A stretch of 64,000 nucleotides of DNA from Saposhnikovia divaricata (GCA_036435485.1 CM071597.1:142349647-142413646); one strand, 5' to 3'. Numbered from the stretch's first letter, positions 21,908-34,645 are shown. Numbers and translations: made by a program. The notes: generated by a model from the sequence alone, not told the origin.

Positions 21908-24264
21908 AAGAGGAAATCTAAAGTCGCATTGATGAAGGTCAGCCAATAGAAAGCAATTCTACTCCATGACAATTAAAGAATGAAGTAGTTTGTCATTCAA
22001 GTAATCAATGGTTTCAAATGAATTCTCATTGTATGAATGAAAGAATAAAATATTCAAGTGATATAAAGTCTGATACGAAGATGGGTAAGAGTTCAAGTCG
22101 AGTGGGCGACCTCACTAGGTCTCAATCAAGTTATTCGTCAAAACCTTCATCATCATACTTTACCACATGCAAAAATGCATTTCGGAATGAATTAAATTGG
22201 GAGTTGGACCAGTGGAACAATAACTAGTCCTTTTCAAGAAACACTAACAACTAGCTAGACAAAATTTGCTAGTTCACCTGTTTGAGACATCACCACTAGC
22301 TAGGACAATTAGCTAGGTGTTCTTCACAACATTACAATTTTGACTAGTTAGAACAATCAACTAGTCATTCATATTGACATATCGACTAGCTAGTTTCAAT
22401 TGGCTAGAACGGAATTTCAACATCGTAGCCATTGAAGAAACTTTAGGCTACTCGGACAACGAATGGAAATAAGAAGTTATTAAGTTTGAAAAAGAAAACT
22501 ATAAAATCTGAAGAGAATGTTCTAGGTATCGGAACAATCGATAACCTCTCATCAAATATTACTTACCAGTGAAACGGTCCACCCAAGGGTGCCTCTGTAC
22601 ACATGCTTTATCAGATCCTACAATAGGATTAAATTCAGAATACCAATATCAAAATGATATCCTTACTATGATTTCAATGTACGATGTACAATCTCATCTT
22701 GAATAGAAGAAAAGAATTCATGAAGGATATCTGGACATTAGATCATCCATGTCCTCAGTAATTTGTTAGATATTTATGAGCTCAACTGAAGAGTGCAAGT
22801 ATGAAAGAAGCAATCAAATATCAATATTCGTTAAGTAATATTCATCGATTAATTAAGGAAGTATTTGTTGAACCTTCCTTGGATAATTGAAAGAAAGTGT
22901 AAATAGGCCTGAGCCGAACAAGATCATCATAAATTTTTGAATAGAATGTTCATGGATCGAATAAAATTACTTCGGATAAGTCCTGCTTTAGGGAAAGTAT
23001 ATCATTGGTTGTTGTTTCACAAGTTTGAAGTAGAAAGCTAGAAGGGTTACCTGATATAAACTAATCGAGGTAACAGGGTTAGTGAACAGGTTAAAATGAA
23101 GTAGTGCACCTGCCGGTAGTTACCAAAATAAGTTAATAATCATTCGTGCATCTCGCTATCACCATTATGAGGGTAACTCCATCTCTTCGTCTTCGTAATA
23201 CAAGACACCAACTAGTGCGTCTCTTAATCATCATCTTAAAGTCATTTATCGAGTTGGGGCTTCACAAATATATCTGTCATTTCCGTGCTTTATCTTGAAG
23301 ACCAAGCTTCGCATCATTCCGGGGACACCTGCTAAGTCCATAGGGTCCTACTTCATGCCTTCCAACATGAATCACAAGTGGCCAGTTCCCCCTGGGAACA
23401 GATCAAAGAGATCTCTCAGGGATCTCAGTGCAGTCCATAGGTTCAGTGGCGGGTGTGTGTATGTGAACATATACCAAAAATATTGAGGCCTACCATACCT
23501 ATATACGTAGTCCATGATAACGTCTCTATCAAAGGATCCCACTCTACCCACTGGTCTTTTCTTTTGATAGACTCTGAGATCACTGTATCGCTCGTTGCAA
23601 CCATATTCAACTTCTCTTGAGTCCCTTTGTTAATCCCACTTGTTTGTTCTCTAAGTTGAACTACCATGCTCTAGCGTCCGAATCATGCGTGGAATTATCT
23701 AGCACGCTCGTCTTATGATAACATTCTCGTATAACACATGTAAAATTTGCCATCAAGGGTAATGAAATCCACAACGACATAGTGACCAACTTTCAGGTAA
23801 ACCCGTTACTTATCGAAAATTAGATCTTATAGCCAAAGTAAAAGACTTTTATTATCCCAAGTACTAAGTACCCTTAAATATGTAGGGAAGTCTAAACTTC
23901 TTGATTCTTAAAATGTCGCCTCCTAAACTGTGGAGGACTATGGGCCACAAAATTTATGCCAGCCTAGTCACCCGATCATATTGGCAATATCGCCTCTACC
24001 TCAGCTGCTCTTGAGATTTCGCTTTGCTTCCAATATCATTACCTATGATAGGTCATGTACGACTCTCAAACCTCTATTCATCATTCTGAAGGTCTCTAAG
24101 GATTCTATCGACCCTAGTATAATACCTTCAGTAACCACTCCAGTCCATTCTATTCACCGGTACCTCTTCCGGTAGTCCAATAATAAGTTTACTACGATCT
24201 CTTATGTCATTCTCCTACTTAGACTTAACTCTTAACACTCTCGTTTCTGAGTACTGTAACTTAT
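21908..24264 (-). other. 5' interior of the minus-strand Ty3 element, no recognisable gene
   Basis: This joins to 9896 once Athila is removed. No frame above about 80 codons. The minus-strand ORF from 23667 (MVVQLREQTSGINKGTQ...) begins roughly where gag would start, but shows no capsid or zinc-knuckle motif. At 22220-22420 the words CTAGCTAG and ACTAGTTAG recur many times. 23957-24264 is the leader segment that is also found at 2273-2577. Confidence 0.65.
22220..22425. repeat. CTAG-word cluster
   Basis: About ten occurrences of CTAG in forms such as AACTAGCTAG, GCTAGGACAATTAGCTAGG and GACTAGCTAGTT within 200 bases. The spacing is irregular, so this is not a simple tandem repeat. Origin unknown. 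Confidence 0.5.
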
Positions 24265-24277
24265 GGCTCTGATACCA
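24265..24277 (-). other. Primer-binding site (initiator tRNA-Met), minus-strand Ty3 element
   Basis: The plus strand reads GGCTCTGATACCA; the minus strand is TGGTATCAGAGCC, four bases after the LTR end. A second copy is at 2578-2590. Confidence 0.9.
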
Positions 24278-24281
24278 TTTC

Positions 24282-27200
24282 TGTGACGCCCCCAAATCCG
24301 AGGTAAAAGATTCAGGTCGTCACATCACCATCCAACCATGTCATACCTGTATTAACTTTACAACTCAACAATACATCCATCCAGACCTCAATCTTAAGCA
24401 CAAACAAGTTAGAGCCTCAGAAACGATAATCAAAAGTAACACTAAATATTACAATTCATCTGTACAAACTAGAATCTTGCGCACTTCCATTTATACAACT
24501 ACACTTGAAGACAAGTCTTACTATTAAAGTTGAAAACCTATCAGACTTACTCTGTAGTATTTATCAGGAACTAAATCATCTCAGGGGTAAATCTTCTACT
24601 CCTCTTCTGCTGGTGCGGAGTTAACTGATCAAATTCTTCTCTTTCTGAAAAGTTTTTACAAAGCAAGAATGAGCTACATAATGCTCAGCAAGTTCACCAT
24701 TTTGTAAAATAATAATGTGGTTTATTTCGAAAACATTCCCAACTATATGGGTATATATCTCAGATTTCAAAACATAATTGGACAATGTGTATGTCCGAGT
24801 TTGAATAAAACATCTATACTCACTAAGGAGCTTTAAGAATAACATATGAACCCTTTATAAGGTTCCCATCTCAATATATCTCAATTTTGAAAATATATAC
24901 ATATGAGTATATCATTTTCGGCAGAACACTCTACGATTAACATACTGTACAGGGAATACATCATTGCAAACCTCTTTCCTTCCATTGGCTTAGAAGGTTT
25001 CTCATACAAAAACATTTCATTCTTTGAAACAATTGCAAGAGTGCACTAACACGTGCCAATCTTTATAGAAAATCTTGCAGTTCTAGATACTGCACGATAT
25101 CAATATTTTTCTTATAAAAAACCACACTATCGGCAACTTGGCACTTAGGTCCAAGAAGCAGTGTTTGAGTATTTTTGCAAAGTGGAGGATGGGACTGGAA
25201 GAAAACATAAAAACCTGACAAGGATTGACGATGATCAGTCGCCACATCCAGGTCCAATAATCCGCGGGTCTTCTCTACCGGTAGAAGGATAGAAACTACA
25301 TCCGTAACTATCCTCGGGTGAAAACTACATCCGTAATCACCCTCGATGAAAACTACATCCGTAATCATCCTTCGGCAACACCTAGGCCGGAATAATAATT
25401 GATGGACCGCCTGGCTCACGGCCGCTTACACATCCCGGGAATCGTTCGTCAACGATTCCCACACCTGCCAGAGTCCCCTTTTTCTTTTCTTTTCAAAAAT
25501 CATTTTGATAGAAAATTCGAGTAGTTGAAGTTCGACCTCAGTCGACCGATAATTCTTGAAAAGTGTACAAGAAGCAAAACCTGACCGGGGTTTTTCGAAA
25601 ATGTTTTGAGTGCGAAAGAGTTCGAGTTTGAAAGTATTTAAGGTATCTTGGATTAGCTTTGTCTTTAAAATAATGAACATTAAATAATAAATGATATTTT
25701 AAGATTTAATATTAATAATTAATAAAATAATTATTTAATTGAAGATGCTTTTCATCCAAGATAGGTATTTTGAGTATTTACGAAGATATAAAAATAATTA
25801 CTTGAGTATACATACTCCCCGAATGACCCCTCGGGTTTTCGCAATTGAATTACGATATAATAATATACCGTTCCCCGGTCAATAGTATATACAGACCGCT
25901 ACGACCTCTATTGCTAGAGTCGTTGTCCGAAGAAAACATTTCATTCTAACTTCAAGGGGTGCAAACATATATGTACTTATACATCTCAATTTCATCGATA
26001 CTTCGATAACCATAAACATTTGATATGATTGAAAACTACAAACACAACAGTGAAAGTCCTTGTATATGTAAGTTTTGAAAAGTAAACTTGCATAGGTAGA
26101 ATCAGGAACATAATATCTTGAAAATAAATGCTTAGGGTTGGAGAACTTGCCTTGGGAAGGTTGGTGTGGTTGGGCTCGTGGAGTGGAGCGACAATCTATA
26201 AATATCCAATATTCGCTCGTTAGTATCTTAGCAACACCACTTAATCATAATGTTTTAAAGAATACAAGGCCATCTTAGCGACTCCACCATTTGACCCACT
26301 AACCCTCCTATATGGCCATGTCATCACATTATCACATTCTTTACCCATTCGACTCAAATCTATTCCTCAAACTCGAAACTCAAGTGAATACTCTTAAAAC
26401 TACTTTAAACTAATCTCCTAAGTGGTTTTTCACTTGCGCGGATTTTACTTCAACATTTTTATAAAATTGAAAAATACATATTTTAATCCAATTCTTTTTG
26501 GGTAACCTTCCCCACTGCATTTACTAGCTTCGCTAATTTTTCCATGATCCTACATAAATTTTTAGGGGTTCAAACAAGGTTCACAAGGGGACCACTTAGT
26601 GCAGTCCGGAATCCAGAAACACATTTCACTTCTCAGGCCATAACTCAAAATCTATACATCACCTAGTCATGAACCTTATATTTCTGGAAACTACGTTCAA
26701 ATACCTTTCCAACAATATATATTAGGACTTCAGGGGACAAGATTTGGGGGTTCAAAACCCTCCTACAAGACAGTACAAGTTCCTGGGAAAAACTCAGCAT
26801 GCTTATATCACTAAACCAACCAAGAATCTTACATCCACATCACAAGCAAAATCTAAATCACCAAGATCATACTTTATAACATACATGGAGATACATACAC
26901 TAACCACAAGCTTAAAAATCACACCCACAACACTTAAACTCAAGATCTACATCATCCATAACTTATATGTCCAATATTCACACTAACATCCATGGATCTA
27001 ACATTAAACACCATAAATAATTCATGGCCAAGAGGGGTTAGAGTTTTATACCTTCTTGATGTTCTTACAATCTCAAACAAGCTTAGTTAACCTTGGGGAA
27101 GCCTTACTCTATGCTCACCATCTTCAATCTCACCAAAGAAATCAAGAACATGGAAGTGGGTTTCCTGACTGGAAAAACACGCCCCAAAAAGAACAAAAAA

Positions 27201-28163
27201 TTTCATTGAGTAATGAAGTCTCTAGGCCCGTTTTAGTGAGCTCCTTTCCTGCTGGGCAGAATGGAGTATTTGGTGTTTGTTTTGTTTGATTAAAGTGATA
27301 AAGTGATCAATAATGCTTGATATTTTCACTTGGATGCATCTTATCTTCTTGCCATGTGGTGTCATCTCCTCATTGGTTCATTTGGATTACCTTTATCCAT
27401 CCATAATTGCAAGCAAGTCCCTTGCTTTATACATATTGTTTCCAAGTCCTTCCTTTTCTTATTTGCACCAAGGGGCTTCCCTTCTTGCATATTTACTAAA
27501 TCAATATGTTACAACTTATATGTTGCACTTCATTGTAATAGTGTGGACCAATACCTCAAACAATCGTTGTGTCCAATTTTCTTTGTATTTTCTCTTTATC
27601 TCAGAAAAAAATTCTCGCGGTTTCTCAATTGTTCTCATTTCCTTTAACTCTAGGATTTTATTCTCAATTCCATTTTCCTCTCATAATATATCCTTCCTTG
27701 GACTTCTAATATTTACTATTCTCAATTCATGATTCGCTCGCTTGATCGCTTAATCTCGTTATAAAGTTTCAGCGGTTTCTAGAACGTTTGTTTCACTTCC
27801 TCAGTGGTTTTCGTTCCAAATTCTCAAATCACTTATAATAAAATTCCAAAATATTAACTCCTCAATTGCTCAAATTAAATATATCATTTCTTGATATTAC
27901 TGATATATAATTCACTGATCGGTCAAATATTACACGAAAATAGAATTTGGAATTTCTGAATTCCGATCGCATTTACATACACTTATTTACTCCGTAGATT
28001 ACTAGTATGCCTTCGGAATATCCACACTACGTCTCGTACATAGGGGGCATGAAAAATTTTCTTAATCCTCAAAATCACTATTCGTCCACCAAATCACTAT
28101 TCATTGATGCACTTCATCATAATAGGAAAAGTTTTAATTCTACCGAAATTTTGGGTTCTTACA
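24282..28163 (-). repeat. 5' LTR of the minus-strand Ty3 element (3,882 bp)
   Basis: Near-identical to 2595-6570, but lacking about 90 bases after 27180. It ends at 28163, where copia gag resumes. No flanking TSD can be read, because the other side of the element is the truncated tandem copy. Confidence 0.88.
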
Positions 28164-28376
28164 TCCATTGCCAAAGTTTAATAAAAGGGCAAATTCTGGT
28201 AAAACAAAGAGTGTGAATACTAAGCATGCATCTGTTAATTCTGATAATGACAAATCAAATTCCGATGGATTCAAATCTGACAGGACTGCTTTTGTTAAAA
28301 AGACTTCTGCTGCTAAAAATGTTAAATTGCATGCAAAAAGAACCCAACAAGTGTGGATTCTTAAAAATTCTAACTG
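28164..28376 (+). pseudogene. gag: C-terminal end of copia gag
   Basis: The frame PLPKFNKRANSGKTKSVN... ends QQVWILKNSN and a TGA at 28374-28376. It is basic and Ser/Asn-rich, as usual just before the SIRE-type protease. A part of gag between 2262 and here is missing. How much cannot be measured without a related intact copy. Confidence 0.75.
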
Positions 28377-28394
28377 AGTTCTTTGTGTTTCTGA

Positions 28395-29930
28395 TTGCAG
28401 GGTAAAAAGAAAAATGTGTTAGTCATGGATAGTGGATGCTCTGTGCACATGACTGGAAACAAAACCTTGCTATCAGAATTTGAGGAGAAAGCTGGCCCAA
28501 CAGTGTCTTATGGAGATGGCAACATTAGACAAACTTTGGGATATGACATGATAATAATTGGAAATGTCATCATTGATCAAGTAGCTCTAGTGAAGGGACT
28601 CAAACACAATCTGCTAAGTGTTAGTCAAATCACAGACAGAGGTTATCATGTCAACTTTTATGACTCTCATTTTGAAGTAATCAGCAAGGCATCAGGAAAA
28701 GTTGCCCTAACTGGTCCAAGGCATGGTAACGTATATGAAGCCAACATCTACACCAACACTGATGGTCCCTCTACATGTCTCATCAACAAAGCCTCAGTAG
28801 ATGAAAGTTCGAATTGGCACAAGAAGCTTTCTCATCTCAACTTCAATAACATCAATGAGTTGGTTAAGAAAGATTTGGTAAGAGGATTACCAACGGCATT
28901 GTATACTCCTGATGGACTCTGTGATGCTTGTGAGAAGGCTAAACAGAGAAGGACATCATTAAAGAGTAAAACAAAATCCTCGATTGATGAACCATATCAC
29001 ATGCTTCACCTTGACTTGTTTGGACCAGTCAACATAATGTCCATCATATCATTAGTCATTGTTGATGAATATACTAGATTTACCTGGGTGTATTTTCTGC
29101 ACAGAAAAGATGAAACTGCTGAGATAGTTTTGGACCATGTGAGACTCGTTGAAACTGGTACAAAGCACAAAGTCAAGATTCTAAGAAGTGATAATGGAAC
29201 TGAATTCAAGAATTCAGTAATGAAAGAGTTTTGCAAATACAAAGGAATAGTTCAACAATTCTCTGCTCCTGGCACACCCCACCAAAATGGAGTATTTGAA
29301 AGAAAGAATAGAACTCTTATTGAAGCTGGCAGAACTATGTTGGAGGAAGCTAAACTACCTACATATTTCTGGGCAGATGCAGTCAACACAGCATGCTATA
29401 CTCAGAACATTACTTTAATCAATAGGCATGGTATAACTACTTATCAAATGATTAAAGAAAAGAAGCATAGTCTGAAGCATCTACATGTGTTTGGCTGCAA
29501 GTACTTTGTTCTAAGACCTCATCCTGAACAGCTAGGAAAGTTCGATACTAAAGCTGATGTGGGCATCTTTATTGGCTATCCAACAACTAGAGCCTTTAAA
29601 GTCTACAATCTAAGAACAAAGACAGTCATGGAGTCTATCAATGTATCTTTTGATGATAAGAAGATAACAGGGATTGTTGAAGACTCACATGACAGTTTGA
29701 TTTTTGCAAATAAAGCTACCAAGAATCCTGATGAAACCATGTCAGATAATGATACTCCATCAGATCCTGACGATCCTCTCATTCTTGATGAGACACAAAT
29801 TATTGATGGTAATGCAAATGTTGAGGAGGAGCAACAGCAAGAAACCATCAATACAGAAATAACTCAAACATCAGGAGGAAATTCATCAGAAATAGATTCA
29901 AGTGATAATTCTGAAAGTAGATCAGAATGA
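28395..29930 (+). pseudogene. pol: Copia pol: protease and integrase
   Basis: The frame opens just before GKKKNVLVMDSGC. Protease active site is DSGCSVHMTG at residues about 12-21. Integrase zinc finger: HKKLSHLNF (~28818) and CDAC (~28921). Catalytic core: LDLFGPV (~29010), RSDNGTEF (~29183) and HQNGVFERKNR (~29281), giving D, D and E. An acidic Asp/Ser/Glu-rich linker follows. The frame ends at TGA 29928-29930, and the RT frame at 30021 is in the same phase, so one nonsense change splits pol. Gag ends 18 bases earlier in another phase. I cannot tell whether that gap is natural or decay. Confidence 0.88.
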
Positions 29931-30020
29931 AATAACACTATCTCAGGGGGAGCTTCTAATAATTCTAGTTCTTTTGAAGACAACACCAATCCAGGGGGAG
30001 CATCAAATTCAAGAAATGAT

Positions 30021-30560
30021 TTGCCATCAGCAAGGAAATGGACTAAAAGTCACACTCCTGATTTAATTATTGGGAATCCTGATGCAGGTGTTAAAACCAG
30101 AAGTGCAACTCAAAATGAATGTCTTTATCATAACTTTCTATCGAAGGAGGAGCCTAAGAAAGTTGAAGATGCACTCAAGGATGCTGATTGGGTTACAGCT
30201 ATGCAAGAAGAACTAAATGAGTTTGAAAGAAATGAAGTCTGGAAACTTGTACAAAAGCCAAAGGATAGGTTAATTGTGGGTACAAAGTGGGTGTTCAGAA
30301 ATAAAACAGATTCAGATGGCACATTTGTAAGGAATAAAGCAAGACTAGTTTCAAAGGGGTATTCTCAACAGGAAGGAATAGATTATGATGAGACTTTTGC
30401 TCCTGTTGCAAGGTTAGAAGCTATTAGAATTTTTCTGGCATATGCAGCTCACAAGAAATTCAAGGTTTTTTAGATGGATGTTAAGAGTACTTTTCTGAAT
30501 GGAGAATTGGAAGAGGAGGTATATGTTGAACAACCTCCTGGATTCATTGATCCTAAATAT
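30021..30560 (+). pseudogene. pol: Copia pol: N-terminal reverse transcriptase
   Basis: LNEFERNEVWKLVQKPKDR, GTKWVFRNKTDSDG, KARLVSKGYSQQEGIDYDETFAPVARLEAIR are hallmark copia RT blocks. TAG at 30471-30473 sits where copia RTs have Gln in a KVFQMDVKSTFLNG-type block. The frame then runs to 30560 (EEVYVEQPPGFIDP) and is cut by the CACTA insertion, and the TAT at 30558-30560 is the left target duplication. Two GGGGGAG stretches at about 29946 and 29994 resemble internal polypurine tracts. Confidence 0.88.
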
Positions 30561-30590
30561 CACTACACCATAAACAGCCTGCGGTAACCC
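30561..30590 (+). repeat. Left terminal inverted repeat, CACTA element 1
   Basis: About 22 of the first 30 bases match the reverse complement of 39547-39576, including CACTACAC at the tip and ATAACCC/GTAACCC inside. Confidence 0.88.
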
Positions 30591-30810
30591 AAAAATTCTG
30601 TTACATTAGGATGCTAAAATGTTACAATTGACCCATTTTTGGGCTAAGGTAACATAAATTATATGTTATATATTTCGACGTTACCTTAGGGTACCTAATG
30701 TAACTTATATCACCCCTAGGGTAACATGTACTTTTAGGTTACCTTAGAGGTCTACTGTAACATAAAAATGGCATATTGCAACATAAATATGCGGTTACCT
30801 TAGGGTACTT
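30591..30810. repeat. Left subterminal repeats, CACTA element 1
   Basis: Words GTTACCTTAG, TTACATTAGG and TAATGTAAC recur about ten times in both orientations. In CACTA elements such subterminal repeats are binding sites for the TNPA protein. Confidence 0.8.
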
Positions 30811-30830
30811 CAGTTTTTTTAAAAAAAATG

Positions 30831-30965
30831 GGCTCCACCAATGGGCCCCACCAGTGGACACCACCAGTGGACACCACCAATGAGCCCCACCAGTGGACAC
30901 CAGAAGTGGGCCCCACCAGTGGACACCACCAGTGGGCCCCACATGTGGGCCCGACCTGTGGACCC
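30831..30965. repeat. GC-rich minisatellite next to the CACTA left end
   Basis: Tandem units of about 12-14 bases, CCACCAGTGGACA or CCACCAGTGGGCCC, about ten copies with variants (AATGGGC, AATGAGC). Each unit contains CCACNNGTGG-like dyads. It is GC-rich in an AT-rich setting. Confidence 0.82.
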
Positions 30966-31289
30966 CACTTATTGTAGTCATGACATTTTAATTAGTCTAT
31001 TGTAATACTATAATAGGCTAATGTAACACTTTACCAAAAAAAATTTGAACAGGACCTTTTTAAAAGTATACAATCCCAAAATACCATTCAATCACAATGA
31101 ACCACAAAGAGATCCATCTCAACACCCAAACAAACTAATAAATTCTGATTCAACATCAAAACAAAACAAACTAATTTAACATCCAAACTAAAGGATAGAA
31201 GCTAGTTAACATCCATAACATAAGTACTTTTACATCCCAATTCTAAGTTAAATAATGTACTAGAAGCTTAAACTTAGAAAGCAGTGATA

Positions 31290-34200
31290 CTAGAAGCTAC
31301 TGCCTCCAGTAATAGGTGTACCATCATCAGCATCACTTGTACCAACTGCACACAACTTGTCGATATCAACTGTGATGTCCGGGTTGGCCTCTCCAAGTTT
31401 TTTAAGTGCAAATGCCAAGTTCCGTTGCATTTTCTGTTCAAATTCAGACTCGACTTTCTTCATTTTATCCTTCAACTCAGAAGCGAGGCTTTCCTTAATC
31501 CTTGTGGTCAGCTCTTCTACATATGTTCCTGTTGGTGGATTAGAACTGCTTATTCCTGACTTAAAGCATCTTCCTTTTAGCCAATTAGGACCATGTTTTG
31601 CACCAAGCTCATCAGAAGCGGCATCTCCGGTGGTGAGTTTTTTGGTAATATTATCCTATAAAATAAAACATAAAAGTCAACTGGTTAAACATGTATAAGA
31701 TTACTTGATTACTAAGTTAAATATGAAACTTAGAATAAAGCATGGCATGTCAACTTCTGTACCACACAAGTTGATTAATTAACATGTATATTTATGAATA
31801 CTCAGAATTAATATGAATACTCCCATGAACATGAACATGTATTTGACTGATTAAGAATTGAAATTTATATATAGACAACCATCATGAATACTGAGATGGT
31901 TATTTATCACGCATATGTTGATTAATTACAGCTTACCAATGTAATGTCAACCATATATATAGACAACCATACGGAATGTTATAATGAAATACTTACAATT
32001 TTTTTGTGATTATTTCAGGATTGGTCTTGTACATACGTCCTTCAACTCGCTTCTGAGTTTCAATAAAAACCTCTGCATCACATGGCTCATCTGCCGCAGC
32101 ATTTTTTTTTTCTAGTAAAAAAAATAAAATGAACACGAATAAATGAGCAACATTGTGGTATTACTTTGGACATAAACAATGAACAAGTTAAATCGAACAA
32201 GAAAATCAAGTAAACAAATTAAAAACCTTTGCATCACATGATTCAAGCTCAGCTACCACTACCTTTTTTTTCTAGTAAAAAAAATGAACACGAAACAATA
32301 AGCAACATTGTGGTATTACTTTAGACAGAAACAATGAATAAGTTAAATCGAACAAAAAAATCAAGTTATCAAAAAAATTAAATAAAATAATCACATACCA
32401 TCTTATACCGACGTTGTGCAAAACTTTTTGGACCAAGACTGTGAGTGTCAACATATTTTTTACGGCTTGCTGCATTTTTCTTCGATCTGTCCTACAAAAA
32501 ATAATGAATGATGTAATTATGTTTTCGAGAGAGCATAAATTCTTAAAAACGGTATATATACCTGAACACTCTTATCATTTCAATATTCCAAAAGCATTTT
32601 GAAAGTCTCGAGTGCAATGTCATCTGGTCTATTAGCCAACCTCATTTCATCATTTTCATACGCTGTAAAATGATTTTCCTTGATTCGACTCTTGTACACC
32701 TTCCAACATGAATGAATTGTCTCGAGCACCCAATTTTCCAACTCATCAGGAATTATATATCGTTCCTTACAAAAATCAATAAGAAAAAATGAATAAAACC
32801 TTCACACCTAATCAGTTTTTAAGAAATTATACTCATCTAATTAAATAAGAAGTAACGATAAAAATCGATATGTGGTCATAAATTACCTTGACATGATTCC
32901 ACATAGCCTACCTCAAGGTTTTTGAAACATGGCGCCAACTAACATAACTTAGCGACATACGACGGTTAGAAAGTGTTCCAAGGTAGCAACTTAATTCGGA
33001 TAGTACTTTGTCATTTTCTGCAATAGGCTGGAAATCGTCATTCATCCCGATGACAACTCTCTTGTCAAAGCTTCTCATGTGAATAGCATCCATCCTGGTT
33101 TTTCCTCTCATTTTTTTAGGAACTGGATCTGCAGATTTTGTGAATGTAAATAGATATGCTCCTGCTTACTTGACGATATAAATAGATATGCAACGAATAA
33201 CATATATATTAAGCTAACCTTCCATATCTCCTTCCTCAATATCAGGCAAGATAGTTTCCTCGACAACCTTCTTAATTGCACTTGCTCCCACTTTTTCTTG
33301 TCCTGCTTTTTCTTGTCCCCGAGCTTTCTCATTTTCAGATTGTTCTCTTTGGCATTTCCGCATAGCCCTCCAAGCATCCATTGAACCTTGTCCTTCATCT
33401 CAGATTCCATAAATTGACATGTCTCATCCTTCTCCCTTGCTTCTTTATTTGCAGGCTTGGGTGTTGAATTGGCTCGGGAACGTGTTGTTGGTGCCCGCTT
33501 TTTCTTGTTTTTCTTCTTTCTACCCTGCAAAATACAACCACTTAGGTACAAAATAATATGATTCTAGTTATAATGCAGGAATAAATAAAAAAATCTAGCT
33601 ACGACACACCTTCGGTGGAGTCACTGATGCATCACCGTCACTATCTGCATCGTGCCCTGCATCCTGTCCCGGATCATAATCGACACTTACATCTTGGGCC
33701 ACATCAATTCTATTGCTCTTCGGTCCATTATTGTTTTCTTTCGCTGACAGTGAAGGTAACAGAGTGTAAAGAACTTCATTATTAAGCTTGATTCTTACTG
33801 CCCTTTGTTTTTCATAATCTGTTAGAGGTGGAGAGGGTGGGGGGATGGTCCTCTTGCTCTGCATATAAAGATTTGAAACAATTATATTAGAAAGGTAAAA
33901 ATTTTCTGGAACAAAAAATTGAACAAGAATGGTAAAATTAAAGACATCTAACCCGAACCTCATTTTCTCCCATTGTTTCATTTTCCCGTGGACTGGAACA
34001 ATACAATTTTCTTTTGGCAGTCATAAGTCTCTGCATCACAGGTGTATCAATGGGTTTTCCCAATTTATTCAGTCGAGGTGACTTTCGAGTACCATCTTGT
34101 GGCCACTTCTCTGAACCCATCTGCTTCACTGTGTGCTTGCTTTGCTGTTGTAGTTTATGAGCCGTTGTGAATTGGCGCTTAGGGGGTTTTTAGCTACAAA

Positions 34201-34645
34201 AGTGCAAGGGTAGTTACACAATAGTTAAGTGAAATAAATTAGACAATATGCAAGAAGTTAACCATATAAACATTGTACCTGTAAGTCAATTTATATGTCT
34301 TGGCCTCAAAACCACATGCGGCTGCATATTTTTGATTGGATGCACACTCATGTCAATGACATTATCAATGTAAAAATCAATATGGTCATTGCTTTTAGTT
34401 TGGCCAACTACTCGATTAAGTTCCAAGTCACTCGTCAGCAACATCCAATCACCAGAATTCTCTGCCATTACATAAATTCCTCCAATTTCTGAATATTTAA
34501 GGTCATCGTGGACATGCTCCATGAGTACGGTATATGAAAATTTTTCAGTATCGATACCATGTACAACAGTCTCTGTCCCACCAGTATATCCTGTACTCTG
34601 GAATTCACCCTGATGGTGGAATCTGAGATGAATAAATTTTTCCAT
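31290..34645 (-). CDS. TNPA-like CACTA gene (PB1-like N-terminus, plant Ptta/En/Spm transposase domain), multi-exon
   Basis: The minus-strand ATG at 34645 starts MEKFIHLRFHHQGEF, a PB1-like N-terminal block seen in the second gene of many CACTA elements (residues 1-118, 34645-34290). Further exon-like pieces: about 34135-33960 (EKWPQDGTRKSPRLNKLGK), 33860-33605, 33530-33220 (Lys-rich), 33115-32905 (MRGKTRMDAIHMRSFDKR to WRHVSKTL), about 32770-32590 (IPDELENWVLETI), 32490-32400, about 32110-31995 and 31655-31290. The last carries a coiled-coil-like KDKMKKVESEFEQKM and ends GGSSF at 31290. The blocks WRHVSKTL, GPKSFAQRRY fit the plant transposase Ptta/En/Spm family (Transposase_24). Intron borders were judged by eye only. 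The role in the family is to bind subterminal repeats and assist TNP2. Confidence 0.72.

Larger units (their letters stand above)
2273..28163 (-). mobile_element. Minus-strand Ty3-type element with ~4-kb LTRs, probably non-autonomous, with a partial tandem copy
   Basis: On the minus strand the order is: LTR 28163-24282, initiator-Met PBS 24277-24265, interior 24264-6571 (split by Athila), polypurine tract next to 6571, LTR 6570-2595, then a second PBS and about 300 bases of interior (2594-2273). LTR ends are TG...CA (TGTAAGAACCC at the start, CATCACA or CGTCACA at the end). With Athila removed the interior is about 5.7 kb, but only its 3' end shows recognisable coding, a decayed chromovirus pol C-terminus. 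The LTRs look about 98-99% alike by eye apart from one ~90-base deletion. Near-identical LTRs around a decayed interior suggest an element mobilised in trans (LARD-like). Clade and non-autonomy are inferences. Confidence 0.75.

Noticed and set aside
2595..28163. Segmental duplication of host DNA
   Set aside because: The two long copies have LTR tips, PBS and PPT in the correct places, so they are LTRs.
28374..28402. Splice acceptor (TTTCTGATTGCAG) as a mechanism for pol expression in copia
   Set aside because: The match is good but no matching donor or transcript is known to me. The stop before it may be simple decay.
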